Program-made: the position numbers and the translations under genes
Shown here: positions 14,311 to 22,877 of the stretch, piece after piece
How the letters are laid out: each line of letters begins with the position of its first letter
Numbering within the stretch: position 1 is the first letter of the stretch
Virus record (IMG/VR): IMGVR_UViG_3300044695_004172
Coordinates: 1 to 30,945 of that record
DNA: 30,945 nt
From: a virus
Direction: 5' to 3' (one strand)
The notes under the pieces: model-generated
Databases searched by the model: none
What the model was told of the DNA's origin: nothing
What the model saw: the letters and a program-made list of their open reading frames with translations, nothing else

Positions 14311-15468
14311 TTATTGTTTATTACTTTTGTTAATTAACTCTTTTGCGTTTAAAAATGCAAGTTTGATTAATTCATCATTGTTATAGAAATCGTTTGATGT
14401 AATGAATTCTTCAATCAAATCTCTGGCAAATGTTCCAATTGATACACCATTGATTCTTACACCTGCTTTTTCAGCTAATTCTTTACTAAATGAATTTGTT
14501 CCTCCTGAAATTAGGAGTGGAATGTTATCAACATCATTTATATCTTTATAAATTTTCTTTGATGAGATCTTTGGTTTTCCGAGTTTATCTACACCACGTT
14601 TTTTATCAATTCTCATGTTGAATTTTTTATTTACAACATCTGCACATGCAATTGCTTGTAAAGTAGTGTTATAATCGTCTTCTCCGCCACTCATAGGATA
14701 TCCATCTGCCTGAATCATTAAACGATTACCTGATACCTTTTTTGCTTCTTGAATTCTGTGTTCAAGTCTCAAATTTCCAAGGTTCAACCTATCCAAACAC
14801 ATAGAATTGTAATTGGTTGAATTAATTTCGTTGATAAGTTTCCATTCCTGTAATGTGATATCATCCTCACCAACTGCAGCGTGGAGTTCAAATAGTTCTG
14901 CTCCTGCATCCATGCATTTTGGTAATAGTTTGTTTACTTCTCTAGCATTATGTCGATATGAGATAATATCAGATTTTGGACAAATACTGCTGCATTTACC
15001 ACATCCGATACAAAGATCTTTAATAACAATTTCTTTTGATTGATCTTCAACATCAAATGATCCATTTAGATTTTTAAAAAAGTCTAGATTTTTAGTAAAG
15101 TCTTTGGGAATTGCATCGGTTGGACATATAGGAATACATAATGTACATGAAATACATTTATTTTGATCGATAAATGATTTTCTTACATGAGGATCGCCTG
15201 GCATACCAACACTAACCATAATATAAGGTCTGTGTTCAATTGTCACATTTAACTTGTGAGCATATTCGTATGCTAAATCAATACCCTCCATTGCAGATTT
15301 CACAATATCAACATTAGCAGATACATCTAAAATTTTTGTACCTGCTAAAGTATAAATAAAAGCCAATTTTTTAACTTGACTTTTGTCTTCATTTCCAGCC
15401 CCACATATCATTTTAAAACATTGTTCTTTATGAATAATGTCTTGTAAGATTTCAAATCGTGTTTTCAT
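14311..15468 (-). CDS. ldpA: LdpA-like double [4Fe-4S] protein
   Basis: 385 residues. The N-terminal part FKMICGAGNE...LAFIYTLAGTKILDVSA (18-51) and YIMVSVGMPGDPHVRK match cyanobacterial LdpA. Two ferredoxin-type clusters follow: Cys105, 108, 111, 115 and Cys153, 156, 159, 163. The C-terminal half has ADGYPMSGGEDDYNTT and ISGGTNSFS, then INGVSIGTFARDLI, matching the LdpA_C pattern. LdpA of Synechococcus is known for redox and light input to the circadian clock; its chemistry is not known to me. Here it ends a ThDP, HpcH, HpcH, LdpA gene run, which points to an enzyme or electron carrier in sugar synthesis. One idea is that it supplies electrons to the E1-type dehydrase, since no E3-type reductase is visible. 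Confidence 0.75.
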   Translation of the reverse strand: MKTRFEILQDIIHKEQCFKMICGAGNEDKSQVKKLAFIYTLAGTKILDVSANVDIVKSAMEGIDLAYEYAHKLNVTIEHRPYIMVSVGMPGDPHVRKSFIDQNKCISCTLCIPICPTDAIPKDFTKNLDFFKNLNGSFDVEDQSKEIVIKDLCIGCGKCSSICPKSDIISYRHNAREVNKLLPKCMDAGAELFELHAAVGEDDITLQEWKLINEINSTNYNSMCLDRLNLGNLRLEHRIQEAKKVSGNRLMIQADGYPMSGGEDDYNTTLQAIACADVVNKKFNMRIDKKRGVDKLGKPKISSKKIYKDINDVDNIPLLISGGTNSFSKELAEKAGVRINGVSIGTFARDLIEEFITSNDFYNNDELIKLAFLNAKELINKSNKQ

Positions 15469-15472
15469 GTTA

Positions 15473-16225
15473 TTATCTATTAATCAACGACTTTATTCTG
15501 TCATCTAATTCATTAACTGTCAATGTAAAATTGTTTCTTTTATATTTTAACAATTCGATTTCATATTCAAGTGCAGATTGAATTGTTTTTTCTAAACAAT
15601 GAATATTATAGTCGTTCAGTTTAATAACTACATTTCTAGTTTCAATTTTATCCAACAAATTGTCAAAATACATTTTTTTAATAAATTCTACACTTTTTGT
15701 AGATATATTACCTCCTAATGTAGTTGGATAATTATATTTTTTAGATTTTATAAGAATGTCTTTTACTTTATCAAATATAAAATCACAATTTACTTCTGAT
15801 TTATTCATGGAATATGATTTTGAAAAATCCGATCTACCAATAATAATTCCGTTTAACTTATTATTGCCATATTCCAATATATCATCTAAATTTTCATATG
15901 CAGTTTTCGTTTCTATAACTATATAAGAGTGTATTCTGTCTGAATGTAATGATATGATATCAGTAAATTTAGACAATGCAAATGAAGATTCCACCATGGG
16001 TGCAATTATATCATTTATACCATATTTGACGCAATTGTTTATATCGGTTTTAGCTTCACATCCACCAATTTTAACAAAACATTTAAGATTACAAATATCT
16101 GTAATTCTTCTAACTACAAGTAAATCATCTAAATTAATACCTTCATCTTCAAATGATTGTTTTAGTCCGATGATTCCATAATTAGTTGATAATAACTCTA
16201 AATTTTTTATTAAATTAACAATCAT
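15473..16225 (-). CDS. HpcH/HpaI aldolase/citrate lyase family protein, divergent
   Basis: 250 residues. LKQSFEDEGINLDDLL, FVKIGGCEAKTD (50-61) and IIAPMVESSFALSKF (73-87) are typical of a TIM-barrel subgroup often found in surface-sugar clusters. VIETKTAYENLDD (Glu105) and IIIGRSDFSKS (Asp133) keep the two metal ligands of the HpcH/HpaI family, but the DTEHG histidine is absent and the arginine is replaced by Lys52. Chemistry may therefore differ from pyruvate aldolases. Overlaps its canonical relative (16222-16920) by four bases, and the pair probably works together or on successive steps. Confidence 0.72.
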   Translation of the reverse strand: MIVNLIKNLELLSTNYGIIGLKQSFEDEGINLDDLLVVRRITDICNLKCFVKIGGCEAKTDINNCVKYGINDIIAPMVESSFALSKFTDIISLHSDRIHSYIVIETKTAYENLDDILEYGNNKLNGIIIGRSDFSKSYSMNKSEVNCDFIFDKVKDILIKSKKYNYPTTLGGNISTKSVEFIKKMYFDNLLDKIETRNVVIKLNDYNIHCLEKTIQSALEYEIELLKYKRNNFTLTVNELDDRIKSLINR

Positions 16226-16920
16226 AATTTTACAGTGTTTATTCCATTTTTAATAAAATCCGTATCCATGCCCCATATAATTAATTTAGGTACAATTTTG
16301 TTTTCTTTTTTATCGGAATTAAATTGTTCTATATTTTTAAATGTAGGAAGAAACATTCCTAATTTATCTTTGTCGATTATATTATAGATTTTATTGACAT
16401 ATTTTTTATATAACGAACTTTCCCATTTACATACACATCCAAGACTATTTGACAAGTCATATGGACCTATAATAAACATATCAAATCCACATTTATAAAT
16501 AGATTTTAAATTGTCTACGGATTTTTTTGTTTCTATTTGTCCAATTATAATTGGCATCTTTGTTCCTATACTATCATCTCCCCACTGATTTTCTCTTACA
16601 AGACCACACCCTCTTTTTCCATTATATAATGGATATTTACAAAAATCTACAATTTCTTTTCCTTGGTCATATGATTCTACAGTAGAAAAAATTACACCAG
16701 TTGCTCCTGCATCTAAACACATTCTCACCAAAGTTTTATTTAAATCAGTGAATCTAACAAAACATTGTTTTTTATATAAAGTTATTACTTGTATACAAGA
16801 ATATAACGTTTCATTATTAAAGTTACCGTGTTCAGTATCTAATACAACACCATCAAATTTAGAATTGGAGAACAATTCAGAAATTAATGTAGAGGGAATT
16901 GTTTGTAAAGTTAGATTCAT
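16222..16920 (-). CDS. HpcH/HpaI-type class II aldolase
   Basis: 232 residues with the full HpcH/HpaI set: DTEHG (His31), VRF (Arg56), QIETKKS (Glu130) and IIGPYDLSNSLG (Asp155). The Glu-Asp spacing of 25 is within one of the 26 I recall for HpcH. Such enzymes add pyruvate or related enolates to aldehydes, or cleave the product. Between a ThDP enzyme and a divergent paralogue, it may build or break a carbon branch on a sugar precursor. Slightly shorter than HpaI (about 260). Confidence 0.82.
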   Translation of the reverse strand: MNLTLQTIPSTLISELFSNSKFDGVVLDTEHGNFNNETLYSCIQVITLYKKQCFVRFTDLNKTLVRMCLDAGATGVIFSTVESYDQGKEIVDFCKYPLYNGKRGCGLVRENQWGDDSIGTKMPIIIGQIETKKSVDNLKSIYKCGFDMFIIGPYDLSNSLGCVCKWESSLYKKYVNKIYNIIDKDKLGMFLPTFKNIEQFNSDKKENKIVPKLIIWGMDTDFIKNGINTVKL

Positions 16921-18713
16921 TTTCTAATTTTATAAGAAATATCATTTACTTTTATAACCATATTACTTTCAAGTGTTTCTATTGAAAGCAAAGGAGACAT
17001 ATCTTCAATTGGAGGTGGTAGAATTCCATCTTTGGTTAAAATACCTTTAACTTTTGGCACCAAATCTTGTTCTGGATTCATATAACATTCCAGTATAGCA
17101 TATCCTTGATGATTTAAAAAGTCTTCCACAGAATTATTTTTAGTATTAAAATAAGGAATTTCAAATGCATCAGCTATACGTTTAAAACTTGGAAGACTTA
17201 CACCAGTATCTGCATTGACACCAGTATATCTTCCATTGAACAACATTTTTTGTGTATGTTTGATGAACAAATATCCTTCATTATTAAAAATAATAATTTT
17301 TATTGGGAGTTTATATCCTACAATTGTTTGCAATTCTTGAAGATTCATCATCATACTACCATCACCGTCAAATAATATTACATTACGGTCTTTTGCAGCA
17401 AATGAAGCACCAATTGCAGATGGTAATCCATTTCCCATTTCACCTAACCCATTTGATGCAAATACGGTCTGACCATTTTTTATTTCAAGTGACTGGTGAC
17501 ATGATGGTAGTGGAGTTCCTTGTCCTATAACAATTACATCGTCGTTTTTTAATAACTTTGATACATTATTTATAAAAACATAAGAATTGTCATGTTTTAG
17601 ATTATCTTCTAAATGACATTTTTCTACTAATGGAAAATTCTTTTTATACGTCAAACATTGTTGATACCATTGATTTTTATAACATGTAATGTTTTCTAAA
17701 AGCAATTTATTTATAAAATCTTTACAATCACTGTTGATCGTAATGTCATACCGAGAATGTTTTTTCAATTCTCCTTCATCATTATTGATCATTACAATCT
17801 TTGCTTCTGGCGCAAAATTGTTTATATTGTATCCTGTTTGTGGAAGAGCTAATCTACTTCCAAGTACAATTAATAGATCACAGTTTTGTATTACAAAATT
17901 TGCACAACGTTGACCATATAATCCAGGACATCCAAAATTATACTCATGATCAAACGAAAGATTGTCAATACCAGACCAAGAAAGTACGACTGGAATTTTT
18001 AACTTTTCAATTAATTTTTTTAATTCTGTTTGTGACTTAGACAGTCTTACACCATGACCCGCAAGAATTACAGGACGAACAGAACTTTTAATTAAATCTA
18101 CGATATTTGATACATTATAATTTTCTGTGGGATTTACAGATAATTCGTATTTGATTAGATCTTCTTTATTTAGAATTGCAGATTGCATATCCATGGGAAT
18201 ATCAATCCATACAGGTCCTGGTCTTCCATTTGTAGTGATATGATATGATTCTTCCAATGAAGACAATAATTGTGATTTGTTTTTGATGATTGTACTGAAT
18301 TTAACAATATCTTTTACCATTTTAGACACATTAAATCCTTGAGTGCCTAACATTCTTAAATGTGAATGTTCGTTGACATATTTTGTTGATTCTTGTCCGG
18401 AAATAACAATACAAGGAATAGAATCTGCCCAATTACACAAAACACCAGTAATAGCATTAGATGCACCTGCACCTGCTGTAACAATTGCAGCGGTAACTTT
18501 TCCTGTTGTTCTATAATACGAACCGGCTGCCATTACGACAGCTTGTTCATGATGCATATAGATTACTTTAGTATATCCTTTACGAGCAATTGAATCGAAT
18601 ATATAAGAATTTGCCGAACCAATTATACCAAATACAGTTTGTATTTCTTTTTCTTCAAGAAAATCTGCTATTAAGTCCGCTGCTAAATAATCGTTTTTGT
18701 TATAATTTACCAT
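16917..18713 (-). CDS. ThDP-dependent enzyme, acetolactate synthase/YerE-like
   Basis: 598 residues in the three-domain ThDP order: PYR domain with catalytic Glu56 in HHEQAVVMAAG, middle domain (about 190-330, LAGHGVRLS, IVLGSRL), and PP domain with GDGSMMMNLQ...IIIFNN (450-478) binding ThDP and magnesium. It resembles acetohydroxyacid synthase but sits in a sugar operon, not beside a regulatory subunit. YerE, which transfers a two-carbon unit from pyruvate to a CDP-3,6-dideoxy-4-keto sugar to make yersiniose, belongs to the same superfamily. The 4,6-dehydratase and E1-type dehydrase encoded just upstream would make that kind of acceptor. Overlaps by seven and four bases with its neighbours. 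The acyl donor and acceptor are inferred. Confidence 0.85.
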   Translation of the reverse strand: MVNYNKNDYLAADLIADFLEEKEIQTVFGIIGSANSYIFDSIARKGYTKVIYMHHEQAVVMAAGSYYRTTGKVTAAIVTAGAGASNAITGVLCNWADSIPCIVISGQESTKYVNEHSHLRMLGTQGFNVSKMVKDIVKFSTIIKNKSQLLSSLEESYHITTNGRPGPVWIDIPMDMQSAILNKEDLIKYELSVNPTENYNVSNIVDLIKSSVRPVILAGHGVRLSKSQTELKKLIEKLKIPVVLSWSGIDNLSFDHEYNFGCPGLYGQRCANFVIQNCDLLIVLGSRLALPQTGYNINNFAPEAKIVMINNDEGELKKHSRYDITINSDCKDFINKLLLENITCYKNQWYQQCLTYKKNFPLVEKCHLEDNLKHDNSYVFINNVSKLLKNDDVIVIGQGTPLPSCHQSLEIKNGQTVFASNGLGEMGNGLPSAIGASFAAKDRNVILFDGDGSMMMNLQELQTIVGYKLPIKIIIFNNEGYLFIKHTQKMLFNGRYTGVNADTGVSLPSFKRIADAFEIPYFNTKNNSVEDFLNHQGYAILECYMNPEQDLVPKVKGILTKDGILPPPIEDMSPLLSIETLESNMVIKVNDISYKIRK

Positions 18714-19663
18714 ATAAAATTGTTTTTGTAAAATTGTACTATTTTCTTTAGTTCTTCGTCAAATTGACATTGAGGAGACCATCCCAAATTTTTTAATTTG
18801 TCGTCATTTAACGCATATCTTACATCTTGTCCAATTCTTGTCAATGAAAAATCAATATATTTTTCTTTATATCCTGGTACCAATTCTCCGAAATATTCTT
18901 TCACAATTTTTTCTAATGTAACTATATTTGATTGTTCAAATCCTCCTGCAATATTATAAATCTCATTTTCAACACCCGATTCTATAATAGTTATAATACC
19001 TCTTGCAGTATCTTTTGCATGTAACCAATTTCTAATCGGTGTACCATTGTTATGAAGTGGTACTTTTCTTCCCAAAGCAATATACTTACATGTTTTTGGT
19101 ATTAACTTTTCCACATACTGTCCGATACCATAATTGTTTGTTGGTCTGACAATTACATATTTTACATTGTATGTTCTTGCCCATGCCAATATTAGTTGAT
19201 CTGCTGCAGCTTTTGTTGCTGCATATGGATTGCTTGGTTTCAGTATATCTGTTTCTATATGTTCACCGTGTTCAATATCACCATAAACTTCATCCGTGCT
19301 AAAGTGTATTAATAATGGTTTTACTTGTCCTTGTTTGTTATAATTTCTTAACAATTCCAATATATTATGTACACCGTTAATATTAGAATGAACAAAGTCA
19401 TCACTTTTTCTAATTGAATTGTCTACGTGAGATTCCGCAGCAATATTGATAAAATAATCACAGTCAATCAATCTATCTAGATCATTTATATCAGACTTGT
19501 CAAAACTAAAATTTTCATATTTATTGAATTCTTTAAGAATCTCTGGTTGTGCCGCATAAGTGATTTTATCAATCCCTCTGACATACCATCCTTTATTTAA
19601 ACATTCTCTGGTAACATAAGATCCAATAAACCCTAAACATCCTGTAATATACACTATTTTCAT
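18707..19663 (-). CDS. rfbB: nucleotide-sugar 4,6-dehydratase, RmlB-like
   Basis: 318 residues. TGCLGFIGS (7-15) binds NAD; AAESHVDNSI (75-84); STDEVYG (122-128) contains the Thr-Asp-Glu dehydratase triad; Tyr147 and Lys151 sit in YAATK; RPTNNYGIGQYVEKLIPK and GTPIRNWLHAKDTARG complete the RmlB signature. It oxidises C4 and removes water across C5-C6 of an NDP-hexose to give the 4-keto-6-deoxy sugar. RmlB itself uses dTDP-glucose and is about 355 residues; the CDP-glucose enzyme is a relative, and the nucleotide here is not decided. It is followed within six bases by the upstream E1-type gene, the expected next step. Confidence 0.88.
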   Translation of the reverse strand: MKIVYITGCLGFIGSYVTRECLNKGWYVRGIDKITYAAQPEILKEFNKYENFSFDKSDINDLDRLIDCDYFINIAAESHVDNSIRKSDDFVHSNINGVHNILELLRNYNKQGQVKPLLIHFSTDEVYGDIEHGEHIETDILKPSNPYAATKAAADQLILAWARTYNVKYVIVRPTNNYGIGQYVEKLIPKTCKYIALGRKVPLHNNGTPIRNWLHAKDTARGIITIIESGVENEIYNIAGGFEQSNIVTLEKIVKEYFGELVPGYKEKYIDFSLTRIGQDVRYALNDDKLKNLGWSPQCQFDEELKKIVQFYKNNFIW

Positions 19664-19669
19664 ATAATT

Positions 19670-20977
19670 TTATTTCTTAAAAAATGACTCTACTTTTTCT
19701 TGTATGTAATCTAATTGTTCTGAAGTAATTACTGGACTAGTTCCTAAGAAAAAAGTATCGGTTGTTACTTTTCTTGCATTAGGATATTTAGAAATTACTT
19801 CAGTTTTATCTATTAATCCAGTATATGCTGGTTGTAACATAATATTACCTGCGAAATATGGTCTGGTTTGGATTTTATTTGATTCTAAATAATCCACAAT
19901 ATCTTTACGTTTAAACAACGAATTGTTTTTAATAGTTACTGCAAATGCAAACCAACTAGGATCGGATAAATCAGTCGCAATTGGCAATAGAAAATATTCT
20001 TCATATGTCTTGAATATATTAACTAATCTAGTATGATTTTCTTTTCTTCTACGATGAATTTCAGGCAATTTCTTTAACTGTTCTAAACCGATAGAAGCTT
20101 GCAGTTCAATTGGTTTTAAATTATATCCAATTTCATCGTAAACGTATTTATGATCAAATACTTCATCTGGTAGTTCTGGTAACCAATTACTAAATCTAGT
20201 ACCACAACTACCATTTTTTAACAGACCTGCTTTTTTACCAACGCAATAACATCCACGTCCCCATTCACGGAAACTACGAGTAACTATTTCTTGCATCTTA
20301 GTATTACATGCAACAAATCCACCTTCACCCATAGTCATGTGATGTGCAGGATAGAAACTACAACTTGCTAGTTCACCAAAACTACCAAGTGGTTTACCAT
20401 CATAAGTTGAACCAAGCGCATCACAACAGTCTTCCAATAGAATTAAATTGTATTGTTTAACTATTTCCATCAAACGCTTCATATTGGGTGGGTTACCTAA
20501 TACATGAGCAAATGTAATGATTTTTGCGCCTTTCTTTGCTACTTCTTCAACTTGGTCTAAGTTGAGGTTTAATGTATCTAAATCAATATCAACAAATACT
20601 GGTTCAAATCCCACTTGAAAAATTGGATTTAATGTAGTAGGAAACCCTGCAATTGGTGTAATTACTTTAGTTCCTTTTGGTAGATTATATAATCTTTTAG
20701 ATGTCATTGCTAACATCATTAATAGATTTGAACTACTACCACTATTAGTTAGTATACCATATTCTTTGTCAAATTGTTTTGGAAACAGAGTTTCAAAGGT
20801 TATTGCATCTTGTCCTAAGACTAACCATTCATTCAATAATGATTTTACTGCAGCTATATATTCTTTATCATCAAAGAATGGTCCTGCATATTGCACCCAA
20901 TCTTTGCCTGCTTCCCATTTTTTTGAAGATTGTTTGTTTTTAATAAACGAAGAGATTTCTTGTAAAATGTTATTCAT
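19670..20977 (-). CDS. rfbH: E1/RfbH-type 3-dehydrase (PLP/PMP and [2Fe-2S])
   Basis: 435 residues, DegT/AryC1 fold. SFYPAHHMTMGEGG (207-220) places His213 where aminotransferases carry the PLP lysine, the hallmark of E1 (DdhC/RfbH) and ColD dehydrases. Cys185-x57-Cys243-x1-Cys245 matches the spacing I recall for the E1 [2Fe-2S] cluster (C-x57-C-x1-C-x7-C). The last ligand is probably Cys258, 12 rather than 7 residues on, because of a GKKAGLLKNG insertion. E1 removes the 3-hydroxyl of a 4-keto-6-deoxy sugar with electrons from an E3 reductase. No E3 is visible. GC is higher than in the neighbouring SDR genes. Confidence 0.9.
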   Translation of the reverse strand: MNNILQEISSFIKNKQSSKKWEAGKDWVQYAGPFFDDKEYIAAVKSLLNEWLVLGQDAITFETLFPKQFDKEYGILTNSGSSSNLLMMLAMTSKRLYNLPKGTKVITPIAGFPTTLNPIFQVGFEPVFVDIDLDTLNLNLDQVEEVAKKGAKIITFAHVLGNPPNMKRLMEIVKQYNLILLEDCCDALGSTYDGKPLGSFGELASCSFYPAHHMTMGEGGFVACNTKMQEIVTRSFREWGRGCYCVGKKAGLLKNGSCGTRFSNWLPELPDEVFDHKYVYDEIGYNLKPIELQASIGLEQLKKLPEIHRRRKENHTRLVNIFKTYEEYFLLPIATDLSDPSWFAFAVTIKNNSLFKRKDIVDYLESNKIQTRPYFAGNIMLQPAYTGLIDKTEVISKYPNARKVTTDTFFLGTSPVITSEQLDYIQEKVESFFKK

Positions 20978-21063
20978 ATTCTAATATTACGCAAAAAGTT
21001 TGAATCCACAAGTTTTTTTAAAAAATTTAATTGTAAGAAAACTACAGACTGTATTATTAAGTT
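20978..21063 (-). other. intergenic gap inside the glycan operon
   Basis: 86 AT-rich bases, the longest gap in the - strand operon. On the - strand TTGTGG, 16 bases, TAATAT is a weak promoter-like pair, and a run of A/T with self-complementarity (about 21012-21031) could be a weak pause site. Neither matches the TTGACR-N17-TAARGT promoters of the left arm. A boundary between two sub-operons is possible here, just ahead of the dehydrase gene. Confidence 0.2.
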
Positions 21064-21984
21064 TCATATAATATTATAAACATTACTTGAAATTTGTTTT
21101 GTTTCATATTTCACAAAACCCCAATCGTCTGGATTTTTCCAGATATACATTTGTCTTACATTATCTCTTTTTAGATCTTTTCTGGAATGTTCTATGTGGA
21201 AATATAAATTTTCTAAGAAATACACAGGCATTTTTCTCACCGCAAAATTATATATCATTTCACTATCCATTCCAGATTGTCTTTTATTTTTCTGACGGTG
21301 TTGTGAATTTGTTTCATCATATCCTCGGATTAAATCTTTTAAAATATTAGTATGACATGCAATAATATCTCCACTAGCAATTTCTTTCAACGGATCGATT
21401 TTTTCATTTAAAAAGTCAATTGTCGGAAATATACTATCATAAAAATTCTCTCCTTTAAAATTACAACTTTCATCTAAATGTTGACCTATTTCTGATATAT
21501 TGAATGTCATTATATTTGAATTTACTACATTTAAATCACTATTGGTTTTTATTCCCACACTAAATCTCGGTCTAAATACATGTGGTATAGTATTTTCTTT
21601 AGATAATAAAATGAAATTTTCAATTAAATCACTTGATAATAACAAATCACTATTTAACACAACAGTAAAAGTACCATTTGATCTTCTAATACCAATATTT
21701 TTTGCAAAATATTCATACAGAATATCAGTAGACAATCCTTCATTAATTGCTACACTTTGATTTATATTATATACCTTTAATTGGGGATATTTGACAATTA
21801 AATAGTTAAATTGATCTAATTCAAATAAATTTTTTTCAGTGGAAACCCAATCAGTTAGAATATATTCAAAGTCTTCTGTTAACTTTGATATTTCATCCAA
21901 GTTGTGTTCAAGAGATCTATATAAATTGTTTAGGAAATTTCCGCCGTAGTTGTCATTGCGACCTATTGTTGTGAATGTTATCAT
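21064..21984 (-). CDS. GT2-like glycosyltransferase (RNDNYGG type), paralogue
   Basis: 306 residues. GRNDNYGGNFLNN (8-20), AKNIGIRRSNGTFTVVLNSDLL (94-115) with the acidic NSD motif, GMDSEMIYNFAVR and a final NPDDWGFVKYE. The N-terminal, core and C-terminal motifs recur in the protein at 8809-9684, so one is a duplicate of the other, now diverged and placed about 11 kb apart. Likely transfers a sugar in glycan assembly. Overlaps the GT10-like gene by four bases. Confidence 0.7.
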   Translation of the reverse strand: MITFTTIGRNDNYGGNFLNNLYRSLEHNLDEISKLTEDFEYILTDWVSTEKNLFELDQFNYLIVKYPQLKVYNINQSVAINEGLSTDILYEYFAKNIGIRRSNGTFTVVLNSDLLLSSDLIENFILLSKENTIPHVFRPRFSVGIKTNSDLNVVNSNIMTFNISEIGQHLDESCNFKGENFYDSIFPTIDFLNEKIDPLKEIASGDIIACHTNILKDLIRGYDETNSQHRQKNKRQSGMDSEMIYNFAVRKMPVYFLENLYFHIEHSRKDLKRDNVRQMYIWKNPDDWGFVKYETKQISSNVYNII

Positions 21985-22877
21985 AAATTATTTAATTTGC
22001 ATATTTCTACTAATATATTTCGTGTTCTTCCCATTAAATCCGCATAATGTTTTGCAAGTACAAAATTATATTCTATTGCTTCTTTTCTTTCAATATAAAA
22101 TTCGGGGGTTAATTTATTAACCGATTCAATTATTTCATTTTCATCTTTGCAATATATAAATCCGTCTGGATTATATCCCAATTCTTCTAAATTTGGACAT
22201 CCCCAATATATAGGAAAAGTCTTAGATAAAAATGCATCAATTATTTTTTCAGTATGATAATTTTTATTAGATGAATTTTCTACTGCAACTGTAAACATAC
22301 TTTCCCATAATATTTTCTTTTCACTTCCGGGAGGTTGACCATCATATTGTTTAATTGTATGATGTCCATTATTGAAGTCATAATCTGGTAATGTATAATA
22401 CCATTGTTTTGGAATTACAATTTCGTTTTCTCGTTTATGTAAACGATGTCTTAAATGATGTCCTTCTATTCTAGTTTTTCCACCACATAAAAAAGAGACT
22501 TCAAATCTTTTTTTTATTTTATCTACACCGTCGATGTATTGTTTATCCAACCAAGTTATCCCCATTGGATGAAATAATGCATTTGGACAATTATCAAGGA
22601 TTTCTTGTCCCCATGTTAGAATAATATCATATTTATGATAGTTTTGTAACGCATAATTGTGTAGACCAAATAATTGATTTGGTTCCATAATCATCAATAT
22701 ATTAATATCATTTAGTGATAATTGATGTTCATTCGACGGATGATCATTAAATAGTGTTATTGATTTATATTTTAAGTCATCATTTCCATGTAAATAAAAA
22801 TCATTTGCATCGGGAGTATCATTCATTCCCTCTAAAAAAGTACTTAATGGGATAAAATTTGAAAATATTTTTAACAT
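21981..22877 (-). CDS. GT10 (alpha-1,3-fucosyltransferase-like) glycosyltransferase
   Basis: 298 residues. FTVAVENSSNKNYHTEK (195-211) followed by IIDAFLSKTFPIYWGCPNL is the conserved C-terminal block of GT10 enzymes, which use GDP-sugars, typically GDP-L-fucose. The N-terminal half holds the acceptor-type Rossmann domain (ILMIMEPNQ, YDIILTWGQE). A GDP-sugar donor fits the GDP-mannose 3,5-epimerase encoded at 28854-29852 in the same operon, whose product could be an alternative donor. Donor identity is inferred. Confidence 0.8.
   Translation of the reverse strand: MLKIFSNFIPLSTFLEGMNDTPDANDFYLHGNDDLKYKSITLFNDHPSNEHQLSLNDINILMIMEPNQLFGLHNYALQNYHKYDIILTWGQEILDNCPNALFHPMGITWLDKQYIDGVDKIKKRFEVSFLCGGKTRIEGHHLRHRLHKRENEIVIPKQWYYTLPDYDFNNGHHTIKQYDGQPPGSEKKILWESMFTVAVENSSNKNYHTEKIIDAFLSKTFPIYWGCPNLEELGYNPDGFIYCKDENEIIESVNKLTPEFYIERKEAIEYNFVLAKHYADLMGRTRNILVEICKLNNL

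Noticed and set aside
14311-15468. Phage control of the host circadian clock through LdpA
   Set aside because: Attractive, but the gene sits inside a run of sugar-chemistry genes with tight spacing and no other clock gene; a metabolic role is the simpler reading.
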